Shown piece by piece: positions 31,813 through 39,269 of a DNA stretch of 54,564 nt. The stretch lies in NCBI RefSeq assembly GCF_001815985.1, contig NZ_KV823574.1, positions 43,253-97,816 on the forward strand, given 5' to 3'. A program made the position numbers and the translations under genes. The notes below the pieces were generated by a model. It searched no databases. It had not been told where the DNA came from and was given only the letters and a program-made list of their open reading frames with translations. Source of the DNA: Corynebacterium sp. HMSC27B11. GTDB lineage: Bacteria; Actinomycetota; Actinomycetes; Mycobacteriales; Mycobacteriaceae. The first letter of the stretch is position 1. Each line of letters starts with the position of its first letter.

Positions 31813-31818
31813 TAGAAT
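31813..31818 (+). promoter_or_regulatory. Candidate -10 element (ftsB/divIC)
   Basis: TAGAAT with an 8-nt gap to ATG 31827 and no SD; it suggests a leaderless promoter inside the eno-ppx block. Confidence 0.5.
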
Positions 31819-31826
31819 AGCCCGTT

Positions 31827-32531
31827 ATGACCCACCCCTCCCGCGATAACTCGCCCCGCCCCGCTGGCAGTGACCAGCGCGGTGGGGCGAGCGCGGATTC
31901 AGCGGGCCAGCGCCTGCCACAGGCGCGCTCCATGGAGCGCAATCAGGCCCGTCGCCGTCGGATGCGGCAGGCACCCAAGCGCGTGGCACGCCGCTTCGTC
32001 GCCCTGCCGTCCCGAATGAGCCCCGTTGCCGCGATCGTCGTGATCCTGGTGGTCGGTCTGATGGCCCTGTCCCTAGCCACCCCGCTGCGCAACTACTACG
32101 AGCAGCGCACGGAGCTGGCCCAGCTGCAGAGCACCATCGAGGAGCAGGAACGCCACAAGGCGGAGCTCCAGGCGGAGCTCAACCGCTTCGAGAATGAGGA
32201 CTACCTCAAGGAGCAGGCGCGCATCCGCCTCGGCGTGATCGAGCCCGGCGAGTCCGCCTACCGCATCATCTCGCCGAAGATCACCGGCGCGGCGGGGGAG
32301 GACGCCCCTGGGGCGGGGAAGAGCCCGTCGGAGCAGGAGTACGAGAACAGCCCGTGGTTTAAGAAGCTGTGGGACTCCGTGGCCGTCGAACCTGGGGAGG
32401 AAGCTCCGGGCGATGCCGGTAGCGCTCCCGCCGGGCAGGGCGAGGACCAGGACACCGGCGGCAACCCCGAGGGTGGCGAACAGCCAAGCGGCGATATGAA
32501 ACTTCCGATTCTGCCCGAAGATCAGCCATAA
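31827..32531 (+). CDS. ftsB: Septum formation initiator FtsB/DivIC family protein
   Basis: 234 residues. A basic cytoplasmic N-terminus of about 60 residues (RRRRMRQAPKRVARRF), one membrane segment (about 67-85, VAAIVVILVVGLMALSLAT), a coiled coil (about 90-125, ELAQLQSTIEEQERHKAELQ), the family motif DYLKEQARIRLGVIEPGE (about 128-145), then a ~90-residue acidic, Gly/Pro-rich extracytoplasmic tail that typical FtsB lacks. FtsB partners FtsL and FtsQ in divisome assembly. The gene sits between eno and DUF501 as in M. tuberculosis (Rv1024). Alternate in-frame starts exist, but ATG 31827 follows a -10-like element at a leaderless distance. Confidence 0.9.
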   Translation: MTHPSRDNSPRPAGSDQRGGASADSAGQRLPQARSMERNQARRRRMRQAPKRVARRFVALPSRMSPVAAIVVILVVGLMALSLATPLRNYYEQRTELAQLQSTIEEQERHKAELQAELNRFENEDYLKEQARIRLGVIEPGESAYRIISPKITGAAGEDAPGAGKSPSEQEYENSPWFKKLWDSVAVEPGEEAPGDAGSAPAGQGEDQDTGGNPEGGEQPSGDMKLPILPEDQP

Positions 32532-32549
32532 TCGCCGGAGTCGGCACGC

Positions 32550-32591
32550 CCCGCGGAAGAGCTTGGAAGAACCCAAGCCCGCGGGCTTTTT
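32550..32591 (+). terminator. Terminator/attenuator between ftsB and DUF501 gene
   Basis: CCCGCGG (32550-32556) pairs with CCGCGGG (32579-32585), inner GCTTGG/CCAAGC, then C and five T's. The AAGAGGAG SD of the next gene follows at once, so any downstream transcript must read through or start very close. Confidence 0.7.
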
Positions 32592-32605
32592 CAAGAGGAG
32601 AATGA

Positions 32606-33205
32606 ATGACGGTCAGTCGTGAAGACCTGGACATCATGGCCGCCCAGCTCGGCCGAGAGCCACGCGGTGCGGTGGAGGTCAGCTACCGAACCCCGGACGG
32701 CCAGCCAGCCGTCGTGAAGACCCACCCCAGGCTGCCGGACGGCACCCCGTTCCCGACGCTGTACTACCTCACCGACCCCCGACTGACCGCAGAGGCCAGC
32801 CGCCTGGAGGTCGCCGGCGTCATGAAGACAATGCAGGAACGCCTCGGTGAGGACGAGGAGCTGCAGCGGGACTACCAGGCTGCCCACGAGCACTACCTGG
32901 CCACGCGCAACGCGATGGAGGACCTCGGCACTGAGTTCTCGGGCGGGGGCATGCCCGATCGGGTGAAGTGCCTGCACGTCCTCATGGCCTACGCGCTGGC
33001 CGAGGGGCCGGAGCGCCTCCGGCTGGGGACCGAGACCGTGGCGCTGGCCGTGGAGCACGACCCGAGCCTGTCCGGCACCGCGATCCCGGCCGATTGGCCG
33101 ACCTCCGAGGAGCTGGGGATCTCCCTGGTCCAAGCCACCACCGTGGAGGGCGCGGAGAACACCGGCATGTTCCTGCCCGAGCGCGAACGAGACCAGAGGA
33201 GCTAG
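32606..33205 (+). CDS. DUF501 domain protein
   Basis: 199 residues, soluble, no signal. The family pattern is clear: DLDIMAAQLGREPRGAVEVSYR at the N-terminus, VVKTHPRLPDGTPFPTLYYLTDPRLTAEASRLE in the middle, and MPDRVKCLHVLMAYALAEG with the conserved Cys and His near 110-140. The biochemical function of DUF501 is unknown; in actinobacteria it lies between ftsB and ppx, as here. The start ATG 32606 follows AAGAGGAG at 4-7 nt. The last ~55 residues (after about 145) are less typical, with a ligand-binding look but no motif. Ppx starts 4 nt after the stop, so the two are one operon. Confidence 0.88.
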   Translation: MTVSREDLDIMAAQLGREPRGAVEVSYRTPDGQPAVVKTHPRLPDGTPFPTLYYLTDPRLTAEASRLEVAGVMKTMQERLGEDEELQRDYQAAHEHYLATRNAMEDLGTEFSGGGMPDRVKCLHVLMAYALAEGPERLRLGTETVALAVEHDPSLSGTAIPADWPTSEELGISLVQATTVEGAENTGMFLPERERDQRS

Positions 33206-33209
33206 ACAC

Positions 33210-34211
33210 ATGGCCCAGGCCGACGCCCCACGTCGCTTCGCCGCGATCGACTGCGGCACGAACTCCATCCGCCTGCTCATCTCCGAGCGGGCGGCCGACG
33301 GGACGCTGACGGAGCTCAACCGCGATAACATCATCGTCCGGCTCGGCCAGGGTGTGGACGCCACGGGCGGTTTCGCACCAGAGGCCCTCCAGCGTGTCGA
33401 CGACGCCCTGGCCACCTACGCCCAGCGCATGGTGGATCACAACGTCGAGGACGTGATGATGGGGGCGACGAGCGCGACCCGCGATGCGAAGAACCGCGAT
33501 GAGTTCTTCGCCATCACCGCCCGCCACCTGGGGCGTATCGTCGACGGCCGCCAGGCTGAGGTCATCAGCGGCGAGCAGGAGGCGGAGCTGAGCTTCGCCG
33601 GAGCCGTCGCTGACCTGCCGTCCGGAACCCCGGAGCGCATCTGCGTCGTCGACTTGGGTGGCGGCTCCACCGAGTTCGTCGTCCATGACGTCGACGCCGA
33701 CGGCGCCGTCGCGGACACCGGTACTGTCGAGGCCTACTCCGCGAATATGGGCTGCGTGCGGCTCACCGAGCGCTACCTGCACAGCAATCCGCCGACCGCG
33801 GAGGAAATCGCAGCGGCCGAGGACTTCGTCGCCGCGCAGCTCCGCGAGGTGGAGGAGAACGTCGACCTCACCGGCGTGACACGCCTGGTGGGTGTGGCCG
33901 GGACCATGACCACCCTCAGCGCGATCACCCAGCGGCTGGATAGCTACCAGCCGGAGAAGATCCACTTGAGTCGCCTGCCGCTGCGCACGTTCCGGGATAC
34001 CGCCATCGACTTGCGGGATAAGACCGTCGACCAGCGACTCGAGTGCGGTCCCATGCACCCCGGCCGCGCGGACGTCGTCGGAGGTGGCGCGGTGGTCATC
34101 GACGCGGTCGCCAGCCGCTTCCTGGCCCTGGGAGTCGAGGAGATCACGATCAGTGAGAAAGACATCCTCGATGGTATGTTGGCAAAAGTTATGCGCCGAA
34201 ACGGCGCTTAG
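33210..34211 (+). CDS. ppx: Exopolyphosphatase / Ppx-GppA phosphatase family
   Basis: Hydrolyses inorganic polyphosphate from its ends or pppGpp to ppGpp. 333 residues, the short form without the C-terminal HD domain found in E. coli Ppx. The ASKHA motifs are intact: phosphate-1 AAIDCGTNSIRLLIS (about 11-25), TSATRDAKNRDEF, SGEQEAELSFAGA with the catalytic Glu, phosphate-2 VVDLGGGSTEFVV, and adenosine-like GVAGTMTTLSAI. It is expected to oppose the two PPK2 enzymes of the window. The start ATG 33210 follows GAGGAG; tRNA-Leu follows 32 nt after the stop. Ppx versus GppA specificity cannot be settled from sequence. Confidence 0.93.
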   Translation: MAQADAPRRFAAIDCGTNSIRLLISERAADGTLTELNRDNIIVRLGQGVDATGGFAPEALQRVDDALATYAQRMVDHNVEDVMMGATSATRDAKNRDEFFAITARHLGRIVDGRQAEVISGEQEAELSFAGAVADLPSGTPERICVVDLGGGSTEFVVHDVDADGAVADTGTVEAYSANMGCVRLTERYLHSNPPTAEEIAAAEDFVAAQLREVEENVDLTGVTRLVGVAGTMTTLSAITQRLDSYQPEKIHLSRLPLRTFRDTAIDLRDKTVDQRLECGPMHPGRADVVGGGAVVIDAVASRFLALGVEEITISEKDILDGMLAKVMRRNGA

Positions 34212-34213
34212 AA

Positions 34214-34237
34214 TCCGCGCGCGCTAGCGCGCGCGGA
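34214..34237. repeat. 24-bp perfect GC palindrome between ppx and tRNA
   Basis: TCCGCGCGCGCT and its exact reverse complement are adjacent, leaving no free loop unless the centre opens. It lies 3 nt after the ppx stop and 6 nt before the tRNA, so it may act as a processing or pausing element. Confidence 0.6.
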
Positions 34238-34243
34238 CCTTAT

Positions 34244-34317
34244 GCCCCCATAGCCCAATTGGCAGAGGCAGCGGACTTAAAATCCGCCCAGTGTCGGTTC
34301 GAACCCGACTGGGGGTA
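34244..34317 (+). tRNA. tRNA-Leu (anticodon TAA), short variable arm
   Basis: Acceptor GCCCCCA/TGGGGGT with a G1-U72 wobble and A73. The anticodon stem GCGGA/TCCGC encloses loop CTTAAAA, so the anticodon is UAA. T-arm GTCGG-TTCGAAC-CCGAC. The variable region is only 5 nt (CCAGT), whereas tRNA-Leu is normally class II with a long arm. 74 nt, CCA not encoded. It occupies the place of leuW after ppx in M. tuberculosis. Confidence 0.88.
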
Positions 34318-34322
34318 CGAAA

Positions 34323-34357
34323 AAGCCAGGCCGGAGAGCGTTTCTCCCGCCTGGCTT
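34323..34357. terminator. Hairpin after tRNA-Leu
   Basis: AAGCCAGGC (34323-34331) pairs with GCCTGGCTT (34349-34357) with inner GGAGA/TCTCC. A-rich on the left, T-poor on the right; it is placed between the tRNA and the convergent ppk2. Confidence 0.6.
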
Positions 34358-34399
34358 CGCTAGTAGCGTTCGCTATTGCAGCCGGTGGCTGAGCACCGC

Positions 34400-34431
34400 C
34401 GCCTAGCTGTTCTTCCGCCTAGCTGTTCTTC
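34400..34431. repeat. 16-bp perfect tandem duplication at the ppk2 stop codon
   Basis: CGCCTAGCTGTTCTTC occurs twice back to back (34400-34415 and 34416-34431). The second copy encodes the last residues and stop of the PPK2 gene (minus strand); the first repeats them just past the stop. Confidence 0.9.
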
Positions 34432-35342
34432 GCTGCCTTCTCGTCTTCCTTGGCAGCCTTCTCCTCGGCCTTGACGGCGGCCTTCTCGACCTTCTTCAGC
34501 TGCTTCTCGAGGTTGAAGTCGACCTCTGGCCACTCCAGCTTCATGTTTCGCAGCTCGTTGAGCAGCAGGTAGCGCACGACCAGGCGGGCGTAGTCCTGCT
34601 TATCACTAGGCACGATGTACCACGGGGCGACATCGTTCGTCTTCTCAATGGCACGGGCATAAGCCTCTTGGTATTCATCCCACTTCTTCTGCACGCCGAG
34701 GTCGCTGGGGGAGTAGCGCCAGCGCTGCGCCGGGTTGCGGAGGCGGGAGAGGAAGCTCTTGGTCTGGAACTGCGGGGAAATGTGTAGGAGAACCTTGATG
34801 ACACGGGTGCCGTCGGCCTCGAGCTTCTTCTCGAAGCGACGGATGGCGTCGTAGCGGCGGTCGATTTCCTCGACGTCGCTGAGCCCCTCCACGCGGGAGA
34901 CCAGGACGTCTTCGTAGTAGGAGCGGTCGAAGATCGCGATCTCGCCGTTGCCCGGCAGCTCGTGGCGGATGCGGGACAGGAAGTCGCGGTTGTCGGTATC
35001 GTCGATCGACTCGACCGGTTCTGCGAAGGTGGCGACGTTCACGCCCTGCGGGGACACGGCCTGCAGGATCGCGTTGGTGGCACCGCTCTTACCGGAGGCG
35101 TCCACGCCCTGCAGGATGATGAGGATGCTGCCGACCTGCTCGTCGCTGGCACCGTTTGCGTAGAGCTTGGCCTGCTCGGCGCGCAGTTCCTCGGCGATCT
35201 TCTTATAGGCCTTGTTGACCCGCTTCTCGAACTTCTCGCCTTTGCCCCTCACCCCCGGGGTTTCGCGAGGGTTGAATGACTTGAGGTCGATGTTGCCCTT
35301 GGGCGCGCGCAGCCCGAGAGCGTTGTTCATTCCAAAGCTCAT
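34419..35342 (-). CDS. ppk2: Polyphosphate kinase 2 (class III-like)
   Basis: 307 residues. Walker A is GVDASGKSGATNAIL (about 80-94), Walker B and lid IAIFDRSYYEDVLVSRVEGL; RNPAQRWRYSPSDLGVQKKWDEYQEAYA follows. The DRSYYEDVLV pattern marks the class III group, whose studied members phosphorylate AMP and ADP with polyphosphate, unlike the DRSWYNRAGVE enzyme at 9251. The C-terminal ~40 residues are a Lys/Glu/Ala helix (KVEKAAVKAEEKAAKEDEK). The start ATG 35342 (MSFGMNN) has TTGGGGTT upstream; ATG 35330 is an alternative. It is divergent from the SDR gene and convergent with tRNA-Leu, near ppx. Confidence 0.92.
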   Translation of the reverse strand: MSFGMNNALGLRAPKGNIDLKSFNPRETPGVRGKGEKFEKRVNKAYKKIAEELRAEQAKLYANGASDEQVGSILIILQGVDASGKSGATNAILQAVSPQGVNVATFAEPVESIDDTDNRDFLSRIRHELPGNGEIAIFDRSYYEDVLVSRVEGLSDVEEIDRRYDAIRRFEKKLEADGTRVIKVLLHISPQFQTKSFLSRLRNPAQRWRYSPSDLGVQKKWDEYQEAYARAIEKTNDVAPWYIVPSDKQDYARLVVRYLLLNELRNMKLEWPEVDFNLEKQLKKVEKAAVKAEEKAAKEDEKAAKNS

Positions 35343-35413
35343 AACCCCAAGTTTAGCGGCTTCGGAGGCTTTGCTCAGCTCGACGGGGATGGTGCTGCTC
35401 GCAGGGTGCTCAC

Positions 35414-35419
35414 TAGCAT
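35414..35419 (+). promoter_or_regulatory. Candidate -10 element (SDR gene)
   Basis: TAGCAT with a 7-nt gap (GGTGAGC) to ATG 35427; it supports that ATG over the in-frame GTG 35406 and ATG 35418. Confidence 0.4.
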
Positions 35420-35426
35420 GGTGAGC

Positions 35427-36170
35427 ATGGATAACGCAGCTTTGAATCAGGACCATTCCACCTCCGGCAACAGCGGCAATCGGCCGCTTGCGCTGATCAC
35501 GGGTGCGTCCCGCGGCATTGGCCGGGCGATCGCGAATGACCTTGCCCGCGATCACCGGCTCATCCTGTGCTGCTCCTCGGAGGCATCCGCGCACAGCCTG
35601 CGGGAGGATTTTCCGGACGCCCAGGTGGTCGCTGTGGACCTGTCCGATCCGGCGGCGTTGGCGGAGGTTTTTTCTTCCGACGTCGCCCCGCAGCGTCTCG
35701 ACCTGCTGGTGCACTCCGCGGGCGTGACGGGGCATGCTCCCATCGCCGAGGCACCGCTTCAGATGTGGCGGGAGGTGCTCGACGTCAACGTCATCGCCGT
35801 GGCCGAGCTGACGCGGTTGCTGCTCCCGGCGCTGCGTGAGGCGCGAGGCATGGTGATCGCCATCAACTCCGGGGCGGGGCACAACTCCGGCCCTGGCTAT
35901 GGGCCCTATGCGGCCTCGAAGTTCGCTCTCAAGGCGATCATGGATGCCCTGCGCGAGGAGGAGCGGGGGAGGGTTCGGGTCAGCTCCGTGCACCCCGGGA
36001 AGGTCGATTCGGATATGCAGCGCGAGCTGCAAGCCCAGGCGGGCAACGATAGCTACGACCCGGGTGTCTACGTCCGCGCCGAAGACATCGCCGCCGCGGT
36101 GCGGCTGGCCGCCGAGATGGGGCCTGAGGCCTGCCTGGAGACCGTGAGCGTGCGACCGGTCGTGAAATAA
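35427..36170 (+). CDS. Short-chain dehydrogenase/reductase
   Basis: 247 residues, classical SDR. The coenzyme-binding motif TGASRGIGRAIA is at about 25-36; AVDLSDPAA is the adenine-pocket Asp; HSAGVTG stands for the NNAG motif; the catalytic Ser is in INSGAG and the Tyr/Lys pair in YGPYAASKFALK. HPGKVDSDM after strand 6 is a typical substrate-binding segment. Cofactor preference is unclear. The start is chosen by the -10 element at 35414-35419. It is transcribed divergently from ppk2 with only 84 nt between, and shares a strong terminator with the convergent aldehyde dehydrogenase. The substrate is unknown. Confidence 0.9.
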   Translation: MDNAALNQDHSTSGNSGNRPLALITGASRGIGRAIANDLARDHRLILCCSSEASAHSLREDFPDAQVVAVDLSDPAALAEVFSSDVAPQRLDLLVHSAGVTGHAPIAEAPLQMWREVLDVNVIAVAELTRLLLPALREARGMVIAINSGAGHNSGPGYGPYAASKFALKAIMDALREEERGRVRVSSVHPGKVDSDMQRELQAQAGNDSYDPGVYVRAEDIAAAVRLAAEMGPEACLETVSVRPVVK

Positions 36171-36234
36171 GGGCGCGGCACCGCCGCTGAGTACGCCGCG
36201 AGCGCCTCTTCGCGGAGCCAGCGTTCCAGCAAGA

Positions 36235-36269
36235 AGCCCTCCCCGGCGAAGAATCCGTCGGGGAGGGCT
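36235..36269. terminator. Bidirectional terminator between SDR and aldehyde dehydrogenase genes
   Basis: AGCCCTCCCC (36235-36244) and GGGGAGGGCT (36260-36269) form a perfect 10-bp stem with partial pairing (GGCG/CGTC) inside. Confidence 0.7.
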
Positions 36270-36289
36270 GGCGCGCGTGTGCGGCGTAC

Positions 36290-37888
36290 TTAGGGCAGCA
36301 TGCGCAGCTTCTTGCCTGCCAGCAGTGCGGTGCTCATGATGCGCGCGTAGGCCTTGGCCCCCAGGCTCTCAGGACCGCGCATGGACATCCACCGCTGCTC
36401 GGTGATGTTCTGGCTATCGGTGTACTTCAGCAGCCCGGCCGCGCCGTGGCGGCCACCCATGCCAGAGTCCTTCATGCCGCCACTGGTGTTGTCGATGGCC
36501 GACCATGCGGCGGTGTAGCCGTCGTTGATGGAGACGGAACCGGCCCGGATCTGTGGGGCGATGCGGTGCCCCGTCTCGGGGCTGGCGAAGACGGAGGCGT
36601 TGAGTCCGTAGACGGTGTCGTTGGCGGCGTTGACCGCAGCCACCAAGTCGTCGACAACCTCGACGAAGACGACCGGACCGAAGACCTCCTCGGTGCGCAG
36701 CTTCGCGTCGGCGGGGACATCCGCGAGAACCGTGGGCTCGTAGAAGTAGGGGCCCAGGTCCGGGCGAGCCTTGCCGCCGGCGAGAACGCGGGCACCCTTG
36801 GCCACCGCGTCGTCCACGTAGCTGGTGACCGTATCCAGCTGCTGTTGGGAGGCCAGCGAACCCATCGCCACCTCCCAGTCGAAGCCGGGGCCGAGGGTCA
36901 TGGCGCGCACGGCGTCGGCGAACTTGGCGCTGAACTCCTCGTACACCGGTCGCTCGACGTACACCCGCTCGATGGAGACGCACAGCTGGCCAGAGTTGGA
37001 GTAGCAGGCATCCACGACGCCGCGGACCGTGTAATCCATCTTCGCGTCCGCCGCGACGATCAGCGGGTTCTTGCCACCCAGCTCCGCGGAGAAACCGATC
37101 AGGCGGGAGCCCGCGGTGGCCCCGAGGATCTTGCCGGTGGCGGTAGACCCGGTGAACATCAGGAAGTCACACGTATTGGCGATCTCGCTGCCCACGACCC
37201 GGCCGGAGCCGGTGACCAGCTGGACGAGGTCGCGTGGCAGGCCGGCCTCGAAGAGCAGGCCGAATACCAGCAGGGAGGTAAACGGGGTCGCGGAGTCCGG
37301 CTTCGCGACCACCGCATTGCCCGCGATGAGTGCAGGCAGGGCGTCGGAGATGCCCAGGGTCAGCGGGTAGTTCCATGGGGAAATCTGGCCGACCACGCCC
37401 ACGGGCTGGAAGTGCTGGCGGGACTTGGCGAGCACCGGAACCGCGGAGCGGCGGCGCTTCGGGCTCAGGATCTTCTCCGCATTATTGGCGTAGTAGCGGG
37501 AGTTATTCGCCACGTCCATGACCTCGTCGAATGCGGAGGCGCGGTTCTTACCGGTCTCCAGCTGCACCATGTCCATCAGCAGCTCGCGGTTCTTCAGGAC
37601 GGCGTCGTGGAAACGCAGGAGGATGGCCTTGCGCTCCGAGAAGGGAACGTGAGCCCAGGAGCGCTGCGCTTGACGGGCGGCGTCGACGGCCCGGTGGACG
37701 TCCTCCTCATCGCCGGAACCGACCCAACCGAGGTGCTCCGCGGTGAAGGAGACCTCGACGTCGATCGTCTTCTCGGGCTTGGAACCATCGGCGGGCAGTT
37801 TGTTCGCGGACAGCCCGCGCAGCGCCTCCTGGAAGTCTGCGGGGAGTGCGTCGAGGGACAGTCGCTTGGGGAATCGCAAAGCAGTCAT
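36290..37888 (-). CDS. NAD(P)-dependent aldehyde dehydrogenase (GabD2-like)
   Basis: 532 residues, ALDH superfamily. PVGVVGQISPWNYPL is the N-terminal substrate/cofactor segment, FTGSTATGKIL the nucleotide loop, ELGGKNPLIV holds the general-base Glu, and NSGQLCVSIERVYV the catalytic Cys. EEVFGPVVFVEVVDD and the long C-terminal region are typical of the succinate-semialdehyde dehydrogenase GabD2 branch of actinobacteria, which is the best guess for substrate. ATG 37888 is preceded by TATATT at a 7-nt gap. It shares its upstream region with the divergent BI-1 gene. A role in GABA or aldehyde detoxification is inferred. Confidence 0.9.
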   Translation of the reverse strand: MTALRFPKRLSLDALPADFQEALRGLSANKLPADGSKPEKTIDVEVSFTAEHLGWVGSGDEEDVHRAVDAARQAQRSWAHVPFSERKAILLRFHDAVLKNRELLMDMVQLETGKNRASAFDEVMDVANNSRYYANNAEKILSPKRRRSAVPVLAKSRQHFQPVGVVGQISPWNYPLTLGISDALPALIAGNAVVAKPDSATPFTSLLVFGLLFEAGLPRDLVQLVTGSGRVVGSEIANTCDFLMFTGSTATGKILGATAGSRLIGFSAELGGKNPLIVAADAKMDYTVRGVVDACYSNSGQLCVSIERVYVERPVYEEFSAKFADAVRAMTLGPGFDWEVAMGSLASQQQLDTVTSYVDDAVAKGARVLAGGKARPDLGPYFYEPTVLADVPADAKLRTEEVFGPVVFVEVVDDLVAAVNAANDTVYGLNASVFASPETGHRIAPQIRAGSVSINDGYTAAWSAIDNTSGGMKDSGMGGRHGAAGLLKYTDSQNITEQRWMSMRGPESLGAKAYARIMSTALLAGKKLRMLP

Positions 37889-37895
37889 GGGTGGA

Positions 37896-37901
37896 AATAT
37901 A
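37896..37901 (-). promoter_or_regulatory. Candidate -10 element (aldehyde dehydrogenase)
   Basis: TATATT on the minus strand, 7-nt gap to ATG 37888, no SD; leaderless mRNA likely. Confidence 0.45.
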
Positions 37902-37953
37902 CCTTTGCCGAGGAATCTATGAGGTGGGTTGAGAAAGAAAATCCGCAGCGTTG

Positions 37954-37979
37954 GGAACTAAAAGTCCGTCACATGCGTT
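37954..37979 (+). promoter_or_regulatory. Candidate SigH-type (ECF sigma) promoter for the BI-1 gene
   Basis: GGAAC (37954-37958), 18-nt spacer, GTT (37977-37979) matches the actinobacterial SigH pattern GGAA(C/T)-N16-20-GTT. It is 184 nt upstream of the BI-1 start. Confidence 0.3.
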
Positions 37980-38162
37980 GGTACATTGTGAAGTAGGAAC
38001 TTTTAACCGCCTACCAGCTTCGTGGCGCGCCCCGGCAGTGCTGGGAAATCGCGCGTGGCATGTGTCCCGGTCTCCGATCGGGTCGTGTAGACGCACCAGT
38101 TGGGTGTGCACATGGCGGCAAGAACAAGTTTTGACGAAGAAATCGAAAGTTGAGGCTTTCAG

Positions 38163-39059
38163 GTGCAGAAATCTAATCCATTCATGGCCGAACTGACCGG
38201 CCAGAACCGCCAGGGCCAGCAGCCGCAGGGCTATGGGCAGCCGGGCTACGGCCAGCAGGGCGACGGCTACGGCCAGTTCGCCACCAGCGCCCGTGGTGCC
38301 GCTGCCACGGCGACCTACCAGGACGGGCTGCAGGATGCCGCGAATTACGGCCAGGCCGGCTCTGCCGACCGCCCGATTACCGTGGACGACGTGGTGGCGA
38401 AGACCGGCATCACGCTGGCCGTCATCGTCGTGCTGGCTGCGGCGAACTACTTCATCTTCGGCGCGAACCCGGCAACGGGCTCGATCCTCACCGTGGTCGG
38501 CGCCATCGGTGGCCTCATCACCGTGCTGGTCTCCGCCTTTGCGAAGAAGTACGGCTCCCCAGTGGTCACCCTGCTCTACGCAGGCTTCGAGGGCCTGTTC
38601 GTCGGTGGCTTTAGCTACATGCTCACCGGCATGGCGGTGGGTGACACCAACGCTGGCGCCATGATCAGCCAGGCGATCCTGGGAACCATCGGTGTGTTCG
38701 CCGGCATGCTCTTCGTCTACAAGACGGGTGCGATCCGCGTGACCCCGAAGTTCACGAAGTTCATGGTCGCCGCGCTGATCGGTGTGCTGGTTCTGGCGCT
38801 GGGCAGCATGATCATTGGCCTGTTCACCGGCGGTGCTGGTCCGCTGCGCGACGGCTCCCCGCTGTCCTGGATCTTCTCCCTGCTGTGCATCGGCCTCGCT
38901 GCGCTGAGCTTCCTGCAGGACTTCGACGCCGCCGACCGCCTCGTCCGCGCCGGTGCGCCGTCCAAGATGGCCTGGGGCGTGGCCCTCGGCCTGGCCGTGA
39001 CCCTGGTCTGGCTGTACACCGAGATCCTGCGCCTGCTGTCCTACATCAATAGGGACTAG
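38163..39059 (+). CDS. Bax inhibitor-1/YccA family membrane protein
   Basis: 298 residues. The N-terminal ~75 residues are hydrophilic and Gly/Gln/Tyr-rich, with near-repeats GYGQPGYGQQGDGYGQF, then about seven membrane segments (about 82-100, 107-126, 133-152, 163-183, 197-217, 232-250, 268-290). YAGFEGLFVGGFSYML and LSFLQDFDAADRLVRAGAP are the recognisable YccA-like segments, the latter carrying the Asp-rich C-terminal motif. Family members leak calcium or affect proteases and stress tolerance; function here is open. GTG 38163 has GTTGAGG 7 nt upstream. A good terminator follows at 39112. Confidence 0.87.
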   Translation: MQKSNPFMAELTGQNRQGQQPQGYGQPGYGQQGDGYGQFATSARGAAATATYQDGLQDAANYGQAGSADRPITVDDVVAKTGITLAVIVVLAAANYFIFGANPATGSILTVVGAIGGLITVLVSAFAKKYGSPVVTLLYAGFEGLFVGGFSYMLTGMAVGDTNAGAMISQAILGTIGVFAGMLFVYKTGAIRVTPKFTKFMVAALIGVLVLALGSMIIGLFTGGAGPLRDGSPLSWIFSLLCIGLAALSFLQDFDAADRLVRAGAPSKMAWGVALGLAVTLVWLYTEILRLLSYINRD

Positions 39060-39111
39060 CGGCAGCCGCGCTCGGCCGGGGCGCGCGATACGAACCGGCC
39101 CGAGAACACTC

Positions 39112-39138
39112 GCCCTTGGGGGAAACCCAAGGGCTTTT
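39112..39138 (+). terminator. Rho-independent terminator after the BI-1 gene
   Basis: GCCCTTGGG (39112-39120), loop GGAAA, CCCAAGGGC (39126-39134), then TTTT. Confidence 0.85.
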
Positions 39139-39269
39139 CTCATGGGCATGGACGGTGCCGGTTTCGTGGAGCCGCGCTCGCGTGTCTTCAGACCTTGATA
39201 GCGTGATCAGGTCAACGAAAGTAAAACAGCTGGGCGCCTAAGCACTGACCCAGCTAGCAAGGAGCGCCG

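Larger units (their letters stand above)
37889..38162. other. 274-bp divergent regulatory region
   Basis: Between the aldehyde dehydrogenase gene and the BI-1 gene. It carries the minus-strand -10 at 37896-37901, a GGAAC-N18-GTT motif on the plus strand (37954-37979), a second GGAAC at 37996-38000, and the SD of the BI-1 gene (GTTGAGG). No further gene is seen. Confidence 0.55.

Noticed and set aside
34419..36032. Long N-terminal extension of the second PPK2 across the SDR gene.
   Set aside because: It is antisense to a clear SDR; the family N-terminus begins at MSFGMNNALG (35342).
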